Counted from the stretch's first letter, positions 33,362 to 43,674 are shown. The stretch: 64,000 bases of DNA from an uncultured Roseivirga sp. (GCA_947493005.1 CANLOY010000003.1:186001-250000), one strand, 5' to 3'. Made by a program: numbers and translations. Notes: generated by a model not told the origin, from the sequence alone.

Positions 33362-33415
33362 GTAATTATTTCTTTCGATGTATTGAATTGGTAGTTATTT
33401 GTAGTCAACTGTATA

Positions 33416-33444
33416 AAACAAAAAAGCGCCCTGTTGGGCGCTTT
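33416..33444 (-). terminator. Terminator of three-permease operon
   Basis: Stem arms AAAGCGCCC (33423-33431) and GGGCGCTTT (33436-33444) with TGTT loop. On the minus strand it is followed by a T-run (TTTTTTGTTTT), and it lies 29 bases past the stop of the last permease at 33473. A classical intrinsic terminator. Confidence 0.85.
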
Positions 33445-33472
33445 ATCATATTTTCTTAGAAAAATTTAAATA

Positions 33473-35875
33473 TCATTCATTCCTAAGCGAATCCACTGGG
33501 TTTGAATATGCTGCTTTAATTGATCTGTAGCTAACGGTTAACAATGCTACAACCAGAGAAGATACTGCGGCTATTACAAACACTCCTGCTCCTATTCCCA
33601 CGTTATAAGTAAAATTGCTCAACCAGCCTCTCATAAAATAGAATGCCAGAGGGCTGGCTACTGCAAATGCAAACAGTATTTGCTTGGCAAATGAGCTGGA
33701 AAGCAAGTAAAACAATTTCCATTCACTCGCTCCTAATACCTTTCTAATGCCTAATTCTTTTACTCTTCTCTGAACGGTGAACGATGCCAAACCAAAAAGC
33801 CCAAGGCATGCTACAAAAATGCTGAGTCCTGCACCTGCTTTAAATATCACACTTGCCTGTCTCTCTGTCTCATAAAATAGCTCCAATTGGCTTTCGAGAA
33901 AGTGATACTCCATGGCTGTTCTGTTATCAAACTTTTCATGAACCTGGTTGGTTGCTTCGATTATCTGAGCCGGACTACCCTCAAATTTAAGGGTGAAATA
34001 GTCAATATTATCATTAGGGTTATTCCATGCCCCAATTACAATAGGTTCGATTTCTGTATGTAGAGATTGAAAGTTAAAATCCTCAAGTACTCCAATAACC
34101 GTATAATTGGACTTTTGACGTGCACCTAAACGAACCACGGAACCCACTGGATTCTCTAACCCAAAAGCCTTAACGGCAGCTTGATTTAACAGAATCTTAG
34201 TGCTGTCGCTTACATCATTACCTGTAAAGTAATCCCCATCAACAAGTTTCAAATCGAAAGTAGAAAGCATTTTCTCATCGAAACTCATGTAAAAAGTCAG
34301 TACCGAATCTCTTTTATCTCCAGAGTCGGAAAACAGGTCTACCTCAAGTTCTCCAATATTCTTCCAATCTCCCGGTACTTTTGAAGAAACAGCAACCTCT
34401 TTAACACCGGTTATTTGAGAAAGCTCATTTCTCATGGTTTTCCAAACAGGTCTTACAGCGCCATTATTGATATCAATAACCAGCAGGTTTTCATCGTCAA
34501 AACCAAGATTTTTTTCTCTTATAAAATCCATTTGATTGCTAACCACCAAAGTGGAGATTATCATAAAAATAGATAGCATAAACTGAAAGATAACCAACGA
34601 CTTACGTACTTTAAACGAACCTCCTCCAAGGTTCTCACCTTTAAGGATATTCACTGTTTTCATACGTGTCATAAAAAAGGCTGGATACACTCCTGAAAGC
34701 AAGGCAACCACAACGGTCAATCCAATCAGTAGCGGTAAATATTCTCCCAGAGTCTGCCAGTTAAAGTTAAAATTCTTACCGGTCAGGTCATTAAAGAATG
34801 GCATAGTAATATCCATCAAACCAATAGCTATTAACATAGCTAAAACTGTAATCACAAGAGATTCAATCAAGAACTGAGCAACCAACTGTTTCTTTACTGC
34901 CCCGACTACTTTCCTTATACCAATTTCTTTAGCCCTGAAAACTGCTTTTGATGTAGCCAGGTTCATATAGTTAACTGATGCAATCAGCAATAAGAATATG
35001 CTTATGATCACGAATATATTACTGTAAGTTCTATCTCCCTTTATAGCAAGGTCACGCTCAATTTGCCCTGATTCGAAGTGAATATCTTCTAGCCTTTGGA
35101 ATTCAAAATCCATCATTGCTCTCATTTGGCTAGGCATTCTCTCCTTCGCAATCGCATCAGCCTTTTCGGTAAATGAATCAAGATCAACTCCTTCTTTTAG
35201 TACCAGATAGGAAGAAAATCTAAACGTACCCCATGATTTAAGCTGCCTGTTAAAGCCATCACTTGGTACTACTGAGCTCACTAGAAAATCGAACTTCAGA
35301 CTTGAATTTGCAGGTAGGTTCTTTAATACACCTATAACTGTAAGATCAATGAAGCCTGGTGCTTTAACTGTTTCCCCCAAAACATCTACTCTACCAAAAA
35401 GCTTGACAGCCTCAGCCTCGGTTAAAACAATCTCGCCAGGGTTTTTAAATGCATCTTTACTATCCCCATAAATGAATTCAAAATCAAAAACCTTAAAAAA
35501 TGAAGAGTCTGCCATTGAGTACCCTCTTTCCGAAAACCTCTTGTCTTCAATTCGCATATTAAATTGACCTCCAAAAGGTTGCCCAATTGTTGTTTGCAGC
35601 TCTACTTCAGGCAGTTCATCAACCAATGTACTGGCCAACACTGCAGGGTTGCTAGCAAAGTATCTGGGCGATTCCAGGTTCTTCTGCTTTGCTATTACTC
35701 TTACTGTTTTATCTGAATTAGCGTGAAACTTATCGAATGCATTTTCATCGTTAACATAAGTAAGCAATAATGCCGCTCCGGTAATACCTATTGCTAGCCC
35801 AACAATATTAATCAGTGCATAGTTCTTGTTTCGCCAAAGAGCCCTAAAGGCGATTTTTATATAGTTCTTTAACAT
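33473..35875 (-). CDS. MacB/FtsX-like permease (third gene of operon)
   Basis: An 800-residue permease without prefix domain, starting MLKNYIKIAFRALWRNKNYALINIVGLAIGI, the standard N-terminal helix. First FtsX signature KEIGIRKVVGA, second KELGIRKVLGA, tail NPVDSLRNE. About eight membrane helices with two periplasmic MacB-type cores. It is third in a minus-strand operon with the genes at 35910 and 38314 (34-base gap to its neighbour) and is followed by a strong terminator. Expected to act with a separate LolD/MacB-type ATPase. Confidence 0.88.
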   Translation of the reverse strand: MLKNYIKIAFRALWRNKNYALINIVGLAIGITGAALLLTYVNDENAFDKFHANSDKTVRVIAKQKNLESPRYFASNPAVLASTLVDELPEVELQTTIGQPFGGQFNMRIEDKRFSERGYSMADSSFFKVFDFEFIYGDSKDAFKNPGEIVLTEAEAVKLFGRVDVLGETVKAPGFIDLTVIGVLKNLPANSSLKFDFLVSSVVPSDGFNRQLKSWGTFRFSSYLVLKEGVDLDSFTEKADAIAKERMPSQMRAMMDFEFQRLEDIHFESGQIERDLAIKGDRTYSNIFVIISIFLLLIASVNYMNLATSKAVFRAKEIGIRKVVGAVKKQLVAQFLIESLVITVLAMLIAIGLMDITMPFFNDLTGKNFNFNWQTLGEYLPLLIGLTVVVALLSGVYPAFFMTRMKTVNILKGENLGGGSFKVRKSLVIFQFMLSIFMIISTLVVSNQMDFIREKNLGFDDENLLVIDINNGAVRPVWKTMRNELSQITGVKEVAVSSKVPGDWKNIGELEVDLFSDSGDKRDSVLTFYMSFDEKMLSTFDLKLVDGDYFTGNDVSDSTKILLNQAAVKAFGLENPVGSVVRLGARQKSNYTVIGVLEDFNFQSLHTEIEPIVIGAWNNPNDNIDYFTLKFEGSPAQIIEATNQVHEKFDNRTAMEYHFLESQLELFYETERQASVIFKAGAGLSIFVACLGLFGLASFTVQRRVKELGIRKVLGASEWKLFYLLSSSFAKQILFAFAVASPLAFYFMRGWLSNFTYNVGIGAGVFVIAAVSSLVVALLTVSYRSIKAAYSNPVDSLRNE

Positions 35876-35909
35876 GATCCCTTCGTTATTTTGAGTTTAG
35901 TTTGTCTAA

Positions 35910-38291
35910 TTATTCATTCCTTAACGCATCCACCGGGTTAGAATTCGCTGCTCTGTAAGACAGGATTCCAACAGTTGAAATAATGATAAATAGCGTCAGT
36001 ACAGCCGCAAGCACAAATGGCATGGCAGTTACATCAATTCTGAAAGCAAACTTGTCAAGCCATTCGTTACCAACGAAATAAGCTATCGGAGTTACTATAA
36101 GAAATGAAAGCCCTAGCAAGAGCAGAAATTCCTTTAAAATCAATGCCTGTATGTTTTTCAGGGTTGCTCCCAGTACTTTACGAACTCCTATTTCTTTAAC
36201 CTTTCTTTCAATAACAAAAGTGGCCATACCGAAAAGCCCTAATGCAGTAAGGAAAATACTAACTAGAGAAAAGAAGGTAGTAGCCTTAAGCATTCTGGTT
36301 TCATTTTCGTAAAACCTTGCGAAAAGCTCATCGATGAAATCATAATCCCAAGCGGCCTCAGGCTCAAACTCATTCCATTTATTCTCGATAAACTCCAGTG
36401 TTTCAGGTATGCTCCCTTCCGAAAGTCTGGCAGATAAACTCCAGATGTTCCTACTAGCTATTCTAAGCACTACTGGGTCAATCTTATTATGGAGTTTTTG
36501 AAAGTTGAAATCTTTCACTACACCAATTATTCTATAAGCAGCTCCATCTGGTCTGAAAAGTGAGATTCGTTTACCTACCGGTTCCTCCAAGCCTAAGGCC
36601 TTAACAGCAGCTTCATTGACGATGATAGCACGAACATCCGACTCCAATTGGGCATCAAAAGCCCTACCATCCAGAATCTCCATATCATAGGTTTCTGTAA
36701 ACTCGTGATCAACGCCAAAAACCGTTACCCTTGCAGAAACGTCAGGAGATCGCATATCATAGACTGGCCCTGAGTTATTAGTATAACCATCTCCCAGTAT
36801 ATCAGTGCTCAAAGAAGTTGATAGAATACCAGGATGTTGATCCAACTCTTTCCTGAAAGATTCGACCTTTGGGTATATATTCTTCTCTGTTATTGAGAAG
36901 GTGATCACCTGATCTTTATTGAAGCCCAGATCTTTATTATTGATAAATCTGGTTTGTTGAAAAGCAATGTAGGTTACAGAAATCAAGAAGATTGATATGC
37001 CAAATTGAGCCAATATCAATGTTCTTCTGGCTCTGCTCCCGCTAGTATTGGCCGACTTCGATGACTTAAGTATTCTAACCGGTTTTAAAGAAGACAACAC
37101 AAATGCCGGGTATACACCAGAAAGAACTGCTGTTGTCAAAGAGATTAGGCCCAGATAAGTCAGTAATCCCTGATCAAACAGAAACTCAATATTAAAGTCC
37201 TTTCCTGTTAAACCATTGAAGGTTGGAAGACTTACATCTATCAATAAGATTGAAAGTACAGCTGCCATCAAGGTAAGCACAATAGCTTCAAGCAAGAATT
37301 GGACTATTAACTGAGCTTTCTCAGCCCCGAGCACTTTGCGAACACCAACCTCCAATGAACGCCTTATTCCCTTGGCTGTCTGAAGGTTAACATAGTTGAT
37401 TGAAGCAACCAGTAGGATAATTATAGCTATATAAAACAGGCTGTTAATAGTTTGTTTGTTTCCTGAATCAAAAGCCAGAAACTGAATATCACCAGCTCCC
37501 AGATACATATCCTTTACAGGGTGAAAGAACAATTCAAACTTTTCAATATCTCCACTTTCTATTATTGGAGCATTCACTTCTTTCTGAAGTGTTTCCAGAT
37601 CTGTTTCAGGAGCAGTTTTCACATAAGTATAAAGTGAACTTTGAAACCACATATGAGGGATATGACGCCCGTCAGGTGCTTTCATTCCCCATGGAATTAT
37701 TGCCTCAAATTGTATATGAGAGTTTTTAATGGATTTTGCGATTCCAGTTACGATTAAATCCTTCTTAAATGATGAGGCATCAATTGTAAGCGTCTTACCT
37801 ATTGGGTTTTCATCCCCAAAGAATCTGGCTGCAACATCTTCTGTAATCACTATTGACGAAGGATCTGACAGTACTTCATCGGCATTGCCTCTTATTAAAG
37901 GGAAATCGAAAAAATTGAAAAAATTTGGAGTGGCAAACCATGATTTAACAGATAGTTTTTTCTCGGAATCTCCTTCAGGCATCATGTTATACCTGTTGTT
38001 TCTTAGCTTGAGTGCATCCTTTATGCTGGCATAATTGGCTACCAAATCCTCATAGTCATCATGAGAGCTTAATCCTACATTTCGGGCATTAGGTCCTTTT
38101 TGTTCATAGTAATGGAAGTAAACATTATCCAACTCAGTTGAGAAGTTGTCGAATGAGGTTTCATATCGCACATAAACCAATAATAGAAGGCTACAGCTAA
38201 TACCAATAGTAAGCCCTGTAAGGTTTATGGCCGAAGTGGATTTATTCTTCCACAGATTTCGAAAGATTAATTTTAGATAGCTTCTTAACAT
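35910..38291 (-). CDS. MacB/FtsX-like permease (second gene of operon)
   Basis: A 793-residue permease; N-terminus MLRSYLKLIFRNLWKNKSTS, first FtsX signature LEVGVRKVLGA, second KEIGVRKVLGA, tail NPVDALRNE. The periplasmic cores carry the family block IVNEAAVKALGLEEPVGKRI seen in all its paralogs here. It lies 22 bases from the first gene of the operon and 34 from the third. The three operon members are related but clearly different in their cores, so they are old paralogs and not a recent tandem copy. Confidence 0.88.
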   Translation of the reverse strand: MLRSYLKLIFRNLWKNKSTSAINLTGLTIGISCSLLLLVYVRYETSFDNFSTELDNVYFHYYEQKGPNARNVGLSSHDDYEDLVANYASIKDALKLRNNRYNMMPEGDSEKKLSVKSWFATPNFFNFFDFPLIRGNADEVLSDPSSIVITEDVAARFFGDENPIGKTLTIDASSFKKDLIVTGIAKSIKNSHIQFEAIIPWGMKAPDGRHIPHMWFQSSLYTYVKTAPETDLETLQKEVNAPIIESGDIEKFELFFHPVKDMYLGAGDIQFLAFDSGNKQTINSLFYIAIIILLVASINYVNLQTAKGIRRSLEVGVRKVLGAEKAQLIVQFLLEAIVLTLMAAVLSILLIDVSLPTFNGLTGKDFNIEFLFDQGLLTYLGLISLTTAVLSGVYPAFVLSSLKPVRILKSSKSANTSGSRARRTLILAQFGISIFLISVTYIAFQQTRFINNKDLGFNKDQVITFSITEKNIYPKVESFRKELDQHPGILSTSLSTDILGDGYTNNSGPVYDMRSPDVSARVTVFGVDHEFTETYDMEILDGRAFDAQLESDVRAIIVNEAAVKALGLEEPVGKRISLFRPDGAAYRIIGVVKDFNFQKLHNKIDPVVLRIASRNIWSLSARLSEGSIPETLEFIENKWNEFEPEAAWDYDFIDELFARFYENETRMLKATTFFSLVSIFLTALGLFGMATFVIERKVKEIGVRKVLGATLKNIQALILKEFLLLLGLSFLIVTPIAYFVGNEWLDKFAFRIDVTAMPFVLAAVLTLFIIISTVGILSYRAANSNPVDALRNE

Positions 38292-38313
38292 AATCGTTGA
38301 GTTGAGTTTTTGA

Positions 38314-40725
38314 TTATTCTGACCGAAGTGTGTTTACCGGATTTGAGAGTGTCGCCCTGATAGCTTGCCAGCTTACTGTCGCAAGGACTATCAGCAATAC
38401 CAGAATACCTGCCCATATAAAGGTTGTGAAACCGATATTTATGTGATATGCAAAGTCTTTCAACCAAACTCCCATCATATAGTAAACAATTGGAATTGCC
38501 AGCAATGCAGCTATCACAAACATCCACATGAACCTTCTGTTGATCATCCATACAAGGTGGTTCATTTGAGCGCCTAGAACTTTTCTAATCCCAATCTCTT
38601 TCATTTTTTTCTCCAGAGTAAATGCCGTCATACCATATAACCCGAGACAAGAGATAAAAACACAGATCAAAGCAAAAACCTGAATTGCACTTTGAAGCCT
38701 GGTTTCCTCCTTGTAGAATCCGTTGATTTTATCTTCCAGAAACATATATCCAAAAGGATAAGCTGGTTCTATTAACTCCCATGCTGCTTTAGCATGATTA
38801 AGCGCTTCTTGTTTATGATCAGGATCAATTTTAACCGTCCAAAACCAGTCTCTGTTTTTACTAACCATAAAAATGGCTGGATTCACTGTATTGTGAAGTG
38901 ACATATAATTAAAGTCTTTTACTATGCCAATAATTGGCCTCAAATCCTGCTCATTGTTCCATAGTCTGGCTTTTTTATTAAGTACCTCTATACCATAAGC
39001 CTTTACAAAAGCCTCGTTAACAAGAATGGCTGTACTGTCGGTAGTCAGCGAGGCATCAAAGCTTCTTCCCTCAACAACCTCAATTTCCTGAATGTCTATA
39101 AAATCCATACCAACAGCGAAAAAATTCGCGACTGGTGCTTTTTCCGGTTCCTGCCCCTCCACAATTACCCGCCCAGAGTTGGTTGTTGACCCAAAGCCTA
39201 AAACATCCATTCCTGTACTTGCTTTATAGATATATGGGCTTTTAAGCAATTCATTTTGGTAAGTCATTAATTGTTCTCCCACACCTCTAGAAGAATTTGG
39301 AATGATCAGAATATCTTCTTTACTAAAACCCAAATCCATCTTATCCATAAAGTCTATTTGACGTAGAACTAAGAGCATTACGCTTATCAATGCCATAGTA
39401 AAAAACAACTGAACTCCTACAAGAAATTTTCGAAGACCATTACCTTTTAGAATCCCACCTTGTGATTGGTTTTTCAAAGAATCAGATGGTTTAAATGCAC
39501 TAAGTACAAGAGCCGGATATGTACCAGACAAAAGAGTAACAAAAATAAGAATGGCTATCAACCCAAACCAATAACCAGAGTTTTGAAGTAATGAATATCT
39601 CAATTTGGCCTGCATTACGGATTCAAAAGCAGGCATTGAAATATCAGTGAGTAATATTGACAATAATGCTGCAAATAGAGTGATCACAAAAGCTTCAGTC
39701 ATAAACTGGGCAATCAACTGAAACTTAAATGCACCCAATACTTTTCTTACACCAATCTCCTTGCTTCTATTTATTGCCTTTGCGGTAGCAGAGTTGATAT
39801 AATTCATACAAGCTATCAGAAGAATAAAAAAGCCTATTCCCGCGAGAACTGTCACACTTTGTTTATTCCCCTTTCTAATACCATCATCCAGGGTGACCAT
39901 TCTGGAATCAAAGTAGATATCATAAAGAGATTGAAAAGTATAAGACTCCCTACCAAGTAATTCAATAGTCGCAGGTTCATCTTTATAGAAGTTGAGATAG
40001 TAGTCCTTAGTTCTTTCGGCTACTTCCAAAGGCTCTGCTCCAGGTTCAAACTTGTAATATCCATATACAGACCCTGCAAATCCTTCACGCATGATGATAT
40101 ACCCACTTTCATCTTTTAAATCGAAGTTCAACAAGAAATCGAAGTCTAAATGAGAGTTCTTTGGGTCTTCAACAACTCCAGTCACCTGAAGTGTAAAATT
40201 CATTCCTCCTGAATAGCGAATGAGTTCGCCCATGGGGTTAGCATTACCAAATATCTTTTTGGCAGTAGACTCTGTCAAAATAACGTTATTTGGTCCTGCT
40301 AGTGCAGTTTCAGGGTTTCCCTGGATTAGTTTAAAATCGAAGTAATCAAAGAAGTCTGGCTCAGCAAACACCATCCTTCTTGTTTTGAACTCAATGTCCT
40401 TATACTGAACTAAAAGAGGGCCTGCTCCATGATTGCGAAGTAGAATTACATCTTCGATTCCTGATACGTTATCAGCAATATCATTTAGAGATTTAACAGA
40501 TACGGTGCCGTATGTGCGTGAGTCACCATCTCCCATTTGCTCGGTCAATAAAAAACGATAAGATTGTTTTGAATGAAAGCGGTCAAAACTAACCTCATTT
40601 TCCACGTAAAGCATGATTACCGAAAAGCATGCAATACCTATTGCTAAGCCAAGTATATTGATAGTAGAATAGAATTTGTTTCGAACGATATTTCGATAGA
40701 TAGTTTTGAAATAATTCTTCAACAT
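38314..40725 (-). CDS. MacB/FtsX-like permease (first gene of operon)
   Basis: An 803-residue permease; starts MLKNYFKTIYRNIVRNKFYST, FtsX signatures KEIGVRKVLGA and KEIGIRKVLGA, tail NPVNTLRSE. As first gene it sits behind a 228-base intergenic region divergent from the sigma-54 response regulator, which carries a TTGGTAT element in each direction (see the regulatory features). This makes it the most probable target of that regulator. Function of the permease itself (lipoprotein or peptide/antimicrobial transport, or signalling) is not known. Confidence 0.88.
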   Translation of the reverse strand: MLKNYFKTIYRNIVRNKFYSTINILGLAIGIACFSVIMLYVENEVSFDRFHSKQSYRFLLTEQMGDGDSRTYGTVSVKSLNDIADNVSGIEDVILLRNHGAGPLLVQYKDIEFKTRRMVFAEPDFFDYFDFKLIQGNPETALAGPNNVILTESTAKKIFGNANPMGELIRYSGGMNFTLQVTGVVEDPKNSHLDFDFLLNFDLKDESGYIIMREGFAGSVYGYYKFEPGAEPLEVAERTKDYYLNFYKDEPATIELLGRESYTFQSLYDIYFDSRMVTLDDGIRKGNKQSVTVLAGIGFFILLIACMNYINSATAKAINRSKEIGVRKVLGAFKFQLIAQFMTEAFVITLFAALLSILLTDISMPAFESVMQAKLRYSLLQNSGYWFGLIAILIFVTLLSGTYPALVLSAFKPSDSLKNQSQGGILKGNGLRKFLVGVQLFFTMALISVMLLVLRQIDFMDKMDLGFSKEDILIIPNSSRGVGEQLMTYQNELLKSPYIYKASTGMDVLGFGSTTNSGRVIVEGQEPEKAPVANFFAVGMDFIDIQEIEVVEGRSFDASLTTDSTAILVNEAFVKAYGIEVLNKKARLWNNEQDLRPIIGIVKDFNYMSLHNTVNPAIFMVSKNRDWFWTVKIDPDHKQEALNHAKAAWELIEPAYPFGYMFLEDKINGFYKEETRLQSAIQVFALICVFISCLGLYGMTAFTLEKKMKEIGIRKVLGAQMNHLVWMINRRFMWMFVIAALLAIPIVYYMMGVWLKDFAYHINIGFTTFIWAGILVLLIVLATVSWQAIRATLSNPVNTLRSE

Positions 40726-40751
40726 CGCTTTTCAGTTTTGTTGCAGTTTAC

Positions 40752-40767
40752 ACCAATCTTATACCAA
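40752..40767 (-). promoter_or_regulatory. Possible sigma-54 promoter of permease operon
   Basis: TTGGTATAAGATTGGT read on the minus strand: the TTGG of a -24 element and a G at the -13 position, with T where -12 C is expected. It ends 26 bases before the start codon. Weaker than its mirror at 40920. Confidence 0.3.
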
Positions 40768-40819
40768 GCATGTAAACCATTAATTTTCAAGAAGTTATAA
40801 TTTACACATTCTCATTTTA

Positions 40820-40835
40820 GGACAAGGTTATGTCC
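40820..40835. promoter_or_regulatory. Dyad in permease/regulator intergenic region
   Basis: GGACA and TGTCC, 6-base spacer, roughly central in the 228-base divergent region, where an NtrC-like activator site would be expected. One dyad only; a regulator site is a guess. Confidence 0.25.
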
Positions 40836-40919
40836 ATGAGCAAAACAGTATTGACCAATAATGGGCACTTTTCAATAAATTACCCCCTCTAAATGCATCT
40901 GCAAAGTTTAATTTCAAAC

Positions 40920-40935
40920 TTGGTATAATTGTAGC
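40920..40935 (+). promoter_or_regulatory. Possible sigma-54 promoter of regulator operon
   Basis: TTGGTATAATTGTAGC has GG and GC with the exact 10-base separation of a -24/-12 promoter and TTGG as expected; the CAC of the consensus is TAT. A start would fall near 40947, seven bases before the ATG. The ten bases CTTGGTATAA are identical to the element facing the other way at 40759-40768. Confidence 0.4.
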
Positions 40936-40953
40936 CAAATCTCAGAGAAGAAT

Positions 40954-42324
40954 ATGAAGGAAAAAGGACGGATTCTTATTGTTGATGATGACAATTATGT
41001 AATGCTTTCTATCAGGATATTGTTAGAACAGCATTATGAAGATGTACGTGGAATCAACAACCCTACTCAGATAGAATCTGCCATAGCTGAAAATCATTAT
41101 GATGTAATCATACTTGATATGAATTTCAAGGCTGGAGAAACATCTGGGTCTGATGGCTTAAAATTCCTCAAACTCATCAAAACACATTCTCCAACAACCA
41201 GTGTCGTTTTTATTACTGCCTATGGCGAGATTAACCTTGCTGTTGAAGCCATCAAAGAAGGTGCATTTGATTTTCTGGTAAAACCCTGGCAAAACGAAAA
41301 ACTGTTAACCACCATCTCAGCAGCCTACCAGCTAAATCGTTCAGCCAAAAAGATAGAACAGCTCACTTCTAAGCAAACGGTGCTTAACTCAATTTTAGAT
41401 GCTCCTTTCTCAGAAATTATCGGAGAGTCTGATGCAATAAAGTCGGTACTAAGGCAAATAGAGAAAGTGGCTCAAACTGATGCTAATGTACTGATAACCG
41501 GAGAAAACGGAACAGGAAAAGAGTTAGTAGCCAGAGCAATACACAGAAGCTCAAACCGAAGTAATGAAGTGTTTTTGAATGTAGATATGGGCGCCATTAC
41601 GGAAACGCTATTCGAAAGTGAACTATTCGGACATGTAAAAGGTGCATTTACAGATGCCAAGGCGGATAGAACTGGTAAATTTGAAGCAGCTAATGGAGGT
41701 TCACTTTTTCTTGATGAGCTTGGAAACCTTTCTTTACCCCTTCAGGCTAAGCTTCTTCGTGTTATTCAAGATATGAAAGTGGTACCTGTAGGTGCTAATC
41801 AAGCCAGAGATTTTGACGCCAGACTGATTTGCGCTACTAATGCCAATTTGGAAAGCATGGTAAAGGAGAATCAGTTTCGTCAAGATTTGCTATTTCGAGT
41901 CAACACCATTGAAATAGAGCTACCAGCCTTACGGGAACGTCCTGAAGACATCCCCCTTCTCGCAGAGCATTTTCTGAACAATTTTAAAGCTAAGTATGGA
42001 AAGAAAGGCCTGTTTGCTCCAGACTATGTTTTCAAGAAGTTAACCAAGTATGACTGGCCAGGAAACATCAGAGAATTACAACATGCTATTGAACGTGCTG
42101 TGATTATGAGTGACGGCAAGCAATTACAGGTAAGTGATTTTAATTTAAAGGCCACAAACGAAGTTGACAATGAGCAATTTGACTCATTGAATCTGGAATC
42201 TTTAGAAAGGTGGGCCATAGAATCGGCCATAAAAAAGCACCAAGGCAATATTAGTAATGCTGCTCAGGAGCTGGGCCTCAGTAGAGGAGCACTATACAGA
42301 AGAATGGAGAAGTATGAGGTTTAG
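40954..42324 (+). CDS. Sigma-54-dependent response regulator, NtrC type
   Basis: A 456-residue activator with three domains. Receiver 1-120: phosphoacceptor D55 (VIILDMNF), K110 in FLVKPW. AAA+ domain 155-385: Walker A GENGTGKE at 183-190, sigma-54 contact loop GAFTDA at 230-235, Walker B SLFLDELGN at 250-258, sensor FRQDLLFRVNTIEIELPALRER. C-terminal Fis-type helix-turn-helix: NISNAAQELGLSRGALYRRM. The kinase gene begins 11 bases inside its end, so they are one operon. It should activate sigma-54 promoters, probably those of the permease operon next door. Confidence 0.94.
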   Translation: MKEKGRILIVDDDNYVMLSIRILLEQHYEDVRGINNPTQIESAIAENHYDVIILDMNFKAGETSGSDGLKFLKLIKTHSPTTSVVFITAYGEINLAVEAIKEGAFDFLVKPWQNEKLLTTISAAYQLNRSAKKIEQLTSKQTVLNSILDAPFSEIIGESDAIKSVLRQIEKVAQTDANVLITGENGTGKELVARAIHRSSNRSNEVFLNVDMGAITETLFESELFGHVKGAFTDAKADRTGKFEAANGGSLFLDELGNLSLPLQAKLLRVIQDMKVVPVGANQARDFDARLICATNANLESMVKENQFRQDLLFRVNTIEIELPALRERPEDIPLLAEHFLNNFKAKYGKKGLFAPDYVFKKLTKYDWPGNIRELQHAIERAVIMSDGKQLQVSDFNLKATNEVDNEQFDSLNLESLERWAIESAIKKHQGNISNAAQELGLSRGALYRRMEKYEV

Positions 42325-43642
42325 TGATTTCAGGTTACAGGTATTACTTAGGCTTTTTCTAGTTGTGGCGGGGCTTTATGCCATTGTTTTCTACCTTTTT
42401 ATTGAGGTTAACTACATCAGAGTTTCTTTTCTGGGAGTATTTGTGGTTTCAGTATTAGTTTCTCTCTTCATCTACCTCAACAGAGTCAATAAGAATACCA
42501 ATAACTTCCTTCAAGCTATTCTCAATAATGATTTTACCATCAAGTATAACAATACAAAACAGGGTAAATCATTTGATCAGTTGTATGAAACTTTCAATCT
42601 GATTAACAATAAGTTTATTGAGAGTTCGCAGCAAGAAGCTTCTCAATATCAGTACGTAACCACACTGATCAATCAATTACAAATTGGAGTATTGGCCTAT
42701 GATGAAAAAGACAGAATCCACATGGCCAATGAATCATTCAAAGCACTTGTGGGACAAACTGAGATGATTAACCTGGATAACATTAAAAGCAAAAGTCAAG
42801 CATTATTCGATCAGATTAAGGCCATTAAAACAGGAGAAAACCTAGTGCTTAAAACCACTTTGAATAACCGCGTGCATAGCCTTTCAATGGCGGCATCGGA
42901 ATTTAAGCTAAGGCAAAAAACATACAAACTTATTTCCTTTCAGGATATACATTCAGAACTGGATCAAAATGAAATGGAGGCATGGCAAAAACTCATCAGA
43001 GTATTAACCCATGAGATTATGAATTCTGTTGCTCCAATAACCTCTCTCTCTTCGACACTGAAGAACCTTGTTCAACATAAGGAAGATCAGGAGTTAAATA
43101 CAAAAACGCTTGAGGAGGGGCTTGATGCTATTGCCACCAGAAGTCAGGGCTTAATGAACTTCACAGAAGCCTACAGGTCGCTAACCCGAGTACCTTTACC
43201 AAACATCCAAGCTACAGATGGAAATGCCTTTTTTCAGCGTATAGGCTCTCTCTTCTCTCCCACAATCACCAAAACTAATATTCAATGGCAACTGAACATT
43301 CCTGAAAAGAAGTTTGATTTATTAATAGATGCTGGTTTGATGGAGCAGGTACTCATCAACTTATTAAAGAATGCAAAAGAGGCAGTATCATTAGAAACCG
43401 GTGTTATTGAGCTCTCTGTAACCGAGGATAAATTAAGTTCGACTCAGACCATTGCTGTAAGGGATAACGGTCATGGCATACCGGATGAAATAGCCGAAAA
43501 GATATTTATTCCATTTTATACTACTAAGCCAGAAGGTTCTGGAATTGGCCTGAGTTTAACCAGGCAAATTGTTCAACAGCACAAAGGAGAACTCTCGTTC
43601 GATACTTCTTCCAAAGGAACCACCTTCATTATTAAGCTTTAG
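42314..43642 (+). CDS. Sensor histidine kinase, NtrB/PAS type
   Basis: A 442-residue inner-membrane kinase partnering the sigma-54 regulator. Two membrane segments (about 10-30 and 36-56) have almost no periplasmic loop, so the signal is likely cytosolic or membrane-borne. A PAS-like domain spans about 118-210. H233 is the phosphoacceptor in RVLTHEIMNSVAPI, and the ATPase has LINLLKNAKEAV, DNGHGIPDEI and GSGIGLSLTRQI. ATG 42314 overlaps the preceding stop by 11 bases; a longer upstream start would run into the regulator gene. Confidence 0.92.
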   Translation: MRFSDFRLQVLLRLFLVVAGLYAIVFYLFIEVNYIRVSFLGVFVVSVLVSLFIYLNRVNKNTNNFLQAILNNDFTIKYNNTKQGKSFDQLYETFNLINNKFIESSQQEASQYQYVTTLINQLQIGVLAYDEKDRIHMANESFKALVGQTEMINLDNIKSKSQALFDQIKAIKTGENLVLKTTLNNRVHSLSMAASEFKLRQKTYKLISFQDIHSELDQNEMEAWQKLIRVLTHEIMNSVAPITSLSSTLKNLVQHKEDQELNTKTLEEGLDAIATRSQGLMNFTEAYRSLTRVPLPNIQATDGNAFFQRIGSLFSPTITKTNIQWQLNIPEKKFDLLIDAGLMEQVLINLLKNAKEAVSLETGVIELSVTEDKLSSTQTIAVRDNGHGIPDEIAEKIFIPFYTTKPEGSGIGLSLTRQIVQQHKGELSFDTSSKGTTFIIKL

Positions 43643-43674
43643 AAGGATATTTTAGCTTCTTTCTCTCTTTTAAC

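Noticed and set aside
33473-40725. Recent tandem duplication of three permease genes
   Set aside because: The three are alike only in the FtsX signature and general layout; their periplasmic cores differ strongly, so they are old paralogs.
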